Source: Fimbriimonadaceae bacterium | GTDB taxonomy: Bacteria > Armatimonadota > Fimbriimonadia > Fimbriimonadales > Fimbriimonadaceae | Assembly: GCA_014380605.1 (NCBI GenBank) | Contig: JACMJO010000414.1 | Location: 1-7,172 of the forward strand | DNA: 7,172 bases | Reading direction: 5' to 3' | Part shown: positions 6,767 to 7,172 of the stretch, one piece after another | How the letters are laid out: each line of letters opens with the position of its first letter | Position numbering within the stretch: the first letter of the stretch is position 1 | The notes under the pieces: model-generated | Seen by the model: the letters and a program-made list of their open reading frames with translations, nothing else | Database searches by the model: none | Told to the model about the DNA's origin: nothing | Translations under genes and position numbers: made by a program

Positions 6767-7172
6767 ATGCAACCAAACCTAGACGCTGCCATCGATTTCG
6801 CCGTCAATGCCCACCGGGGTCAAGTGCGAGACGGGGAGTTTCCACTTCCCTATATCACCCACCCCTTGGATGTCCTGGCCAACTTGCGATATGCCGGCGA
6901 GGTCACCGACCAAGATATGCTCCAGGCGGCACTTCTCCATGACGTGGTCGAGGAGAGCGGAGTCTCTTTTGAGGAGATTGAAAAGCTGTTCGGCGCGCGG
7001 ACCCGAGAACTGATTCACGAGCTAACGCGCTATGAACCGACCGCCGATGAAACCCAGGGCATGACGAAAGACGAGATTTGGGAACTTAGGTCGAACACCT
7101 TGCTCAGAGAGATCTCAGAAATGTCCCCAACCGCTCAGGCAGTCAAGCTCGCTGACCGATTATCTAACCTAA
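6767..7172 (+). CDS. Single-domain HD phosphohydrolase of the RelA/SpoT (MESH1-like) type, C-terminus cut
   Basis: The N-terminal 135 residues resemble the HD hydrolase domain of Rel/SpoT and of stand-alone MESH1-like enzymes, which remove the 3'-pyrophosphate from (p)ppGpp. Visible motifs: AHRGQVRDG at 15-23, PYITHP at 28-33 with His32, AALLHDVVEES at 54-64 with His58 and Asp59, FGARTRELIHELT at 75-87, and VKLADRLSNL at 126-135 with Asp130. These give the expected four metal ligands (His32, His58, Asp59, Asp130). The pair normally Glu-Asp after HDVV is Glu62-Glu63. A two-residue insertion before PYITHP and the early start (first conserved His at residue 16) favour a small stand-alone enzyme over a full-length Rel, but the window ends before this can be settled. 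The ATG has no Shine-Dalgarno. The gene is divergent from ppx across 65 nt. Other HD substrates are possible. Confidence 0.88.
   Translation, partial: MQPNLDAAIDFAVNAHRGQVRDGEFPLPYITHPLDVLANLRYAGEVTDQDMLQAALLHDVVEESGVSFEEIEKLFGARTRELIHELTRYEPTADETQGMTKDEIWELRSNTLLREISEMSPTAQAVKLADRLSNL

Overview
The window is bacterial chromosomal DNA, dense with genes, with a base composition slightly over half G+C by eye. Several starts are TTG or GTG, and one clear Shine-Dalgarno sequence is visible. The gene content (DnaB, PPK1, PPX, class-III-type PPK2, DinB-like protein) suits a free-living environmental bacterium. Nothing fixes the phylum; an under-sampled lineage such as Armatimonadota is only a guess from the flavour of the proteins.

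Layout. Six genes run leftward on the minus strand and one runs rightward at the right edge. Reading in the direction of transcription from about 6.7 kb: ppx (exopolyphosphatase/GppA family, 5790-6701) overlaps ppk1 (polyphosphate kinase 1, 3718-5793) by 4 nt. A 69-nt gap then leads to a small DinB-superfamily protein (3220-3648). After a 224-nt gap holding a perfect palindrome, two DnaA-box-like 9-mers and an extended -10 promoter comes dnaB (replicative helicase, 1595-2995). It is followed 16 nt later by an alpha/beta-hydrolase (724-1578), whose stop overlaps the start of a class-III-type ppk2 (1-727, cut by the window edge). On the plus strand, divergent from ppx across 65 nt, starts a small HD-domain protein of the (p)ppGpp hydrolase type (6767-7172, cut by the window edge).

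How they fit together. Four of the seven genes concern polyphosphate or the alarmone (p)ppGpp. PPK1 makes polyphosphate, PPX-family proteins cleave polyphosphate and/or pppGpp, PPK2 uses polyphosphate to phosphorylate nucleotides, and the HD protein resembles enzymes that hydrolyse (p)ppGpp. The replicative helicase lies in the middle of the set and appears to be co-transcribed with ppk2. The individual families are known. The less usual points are the arrangement, the altered actin-fold motifs in PPX, the Glu-Glu in place of Glu-Asp in the HD protein, and the control region upstream of dnaB. I see no mobile element, CRISPR array, tRNA or rRNA.
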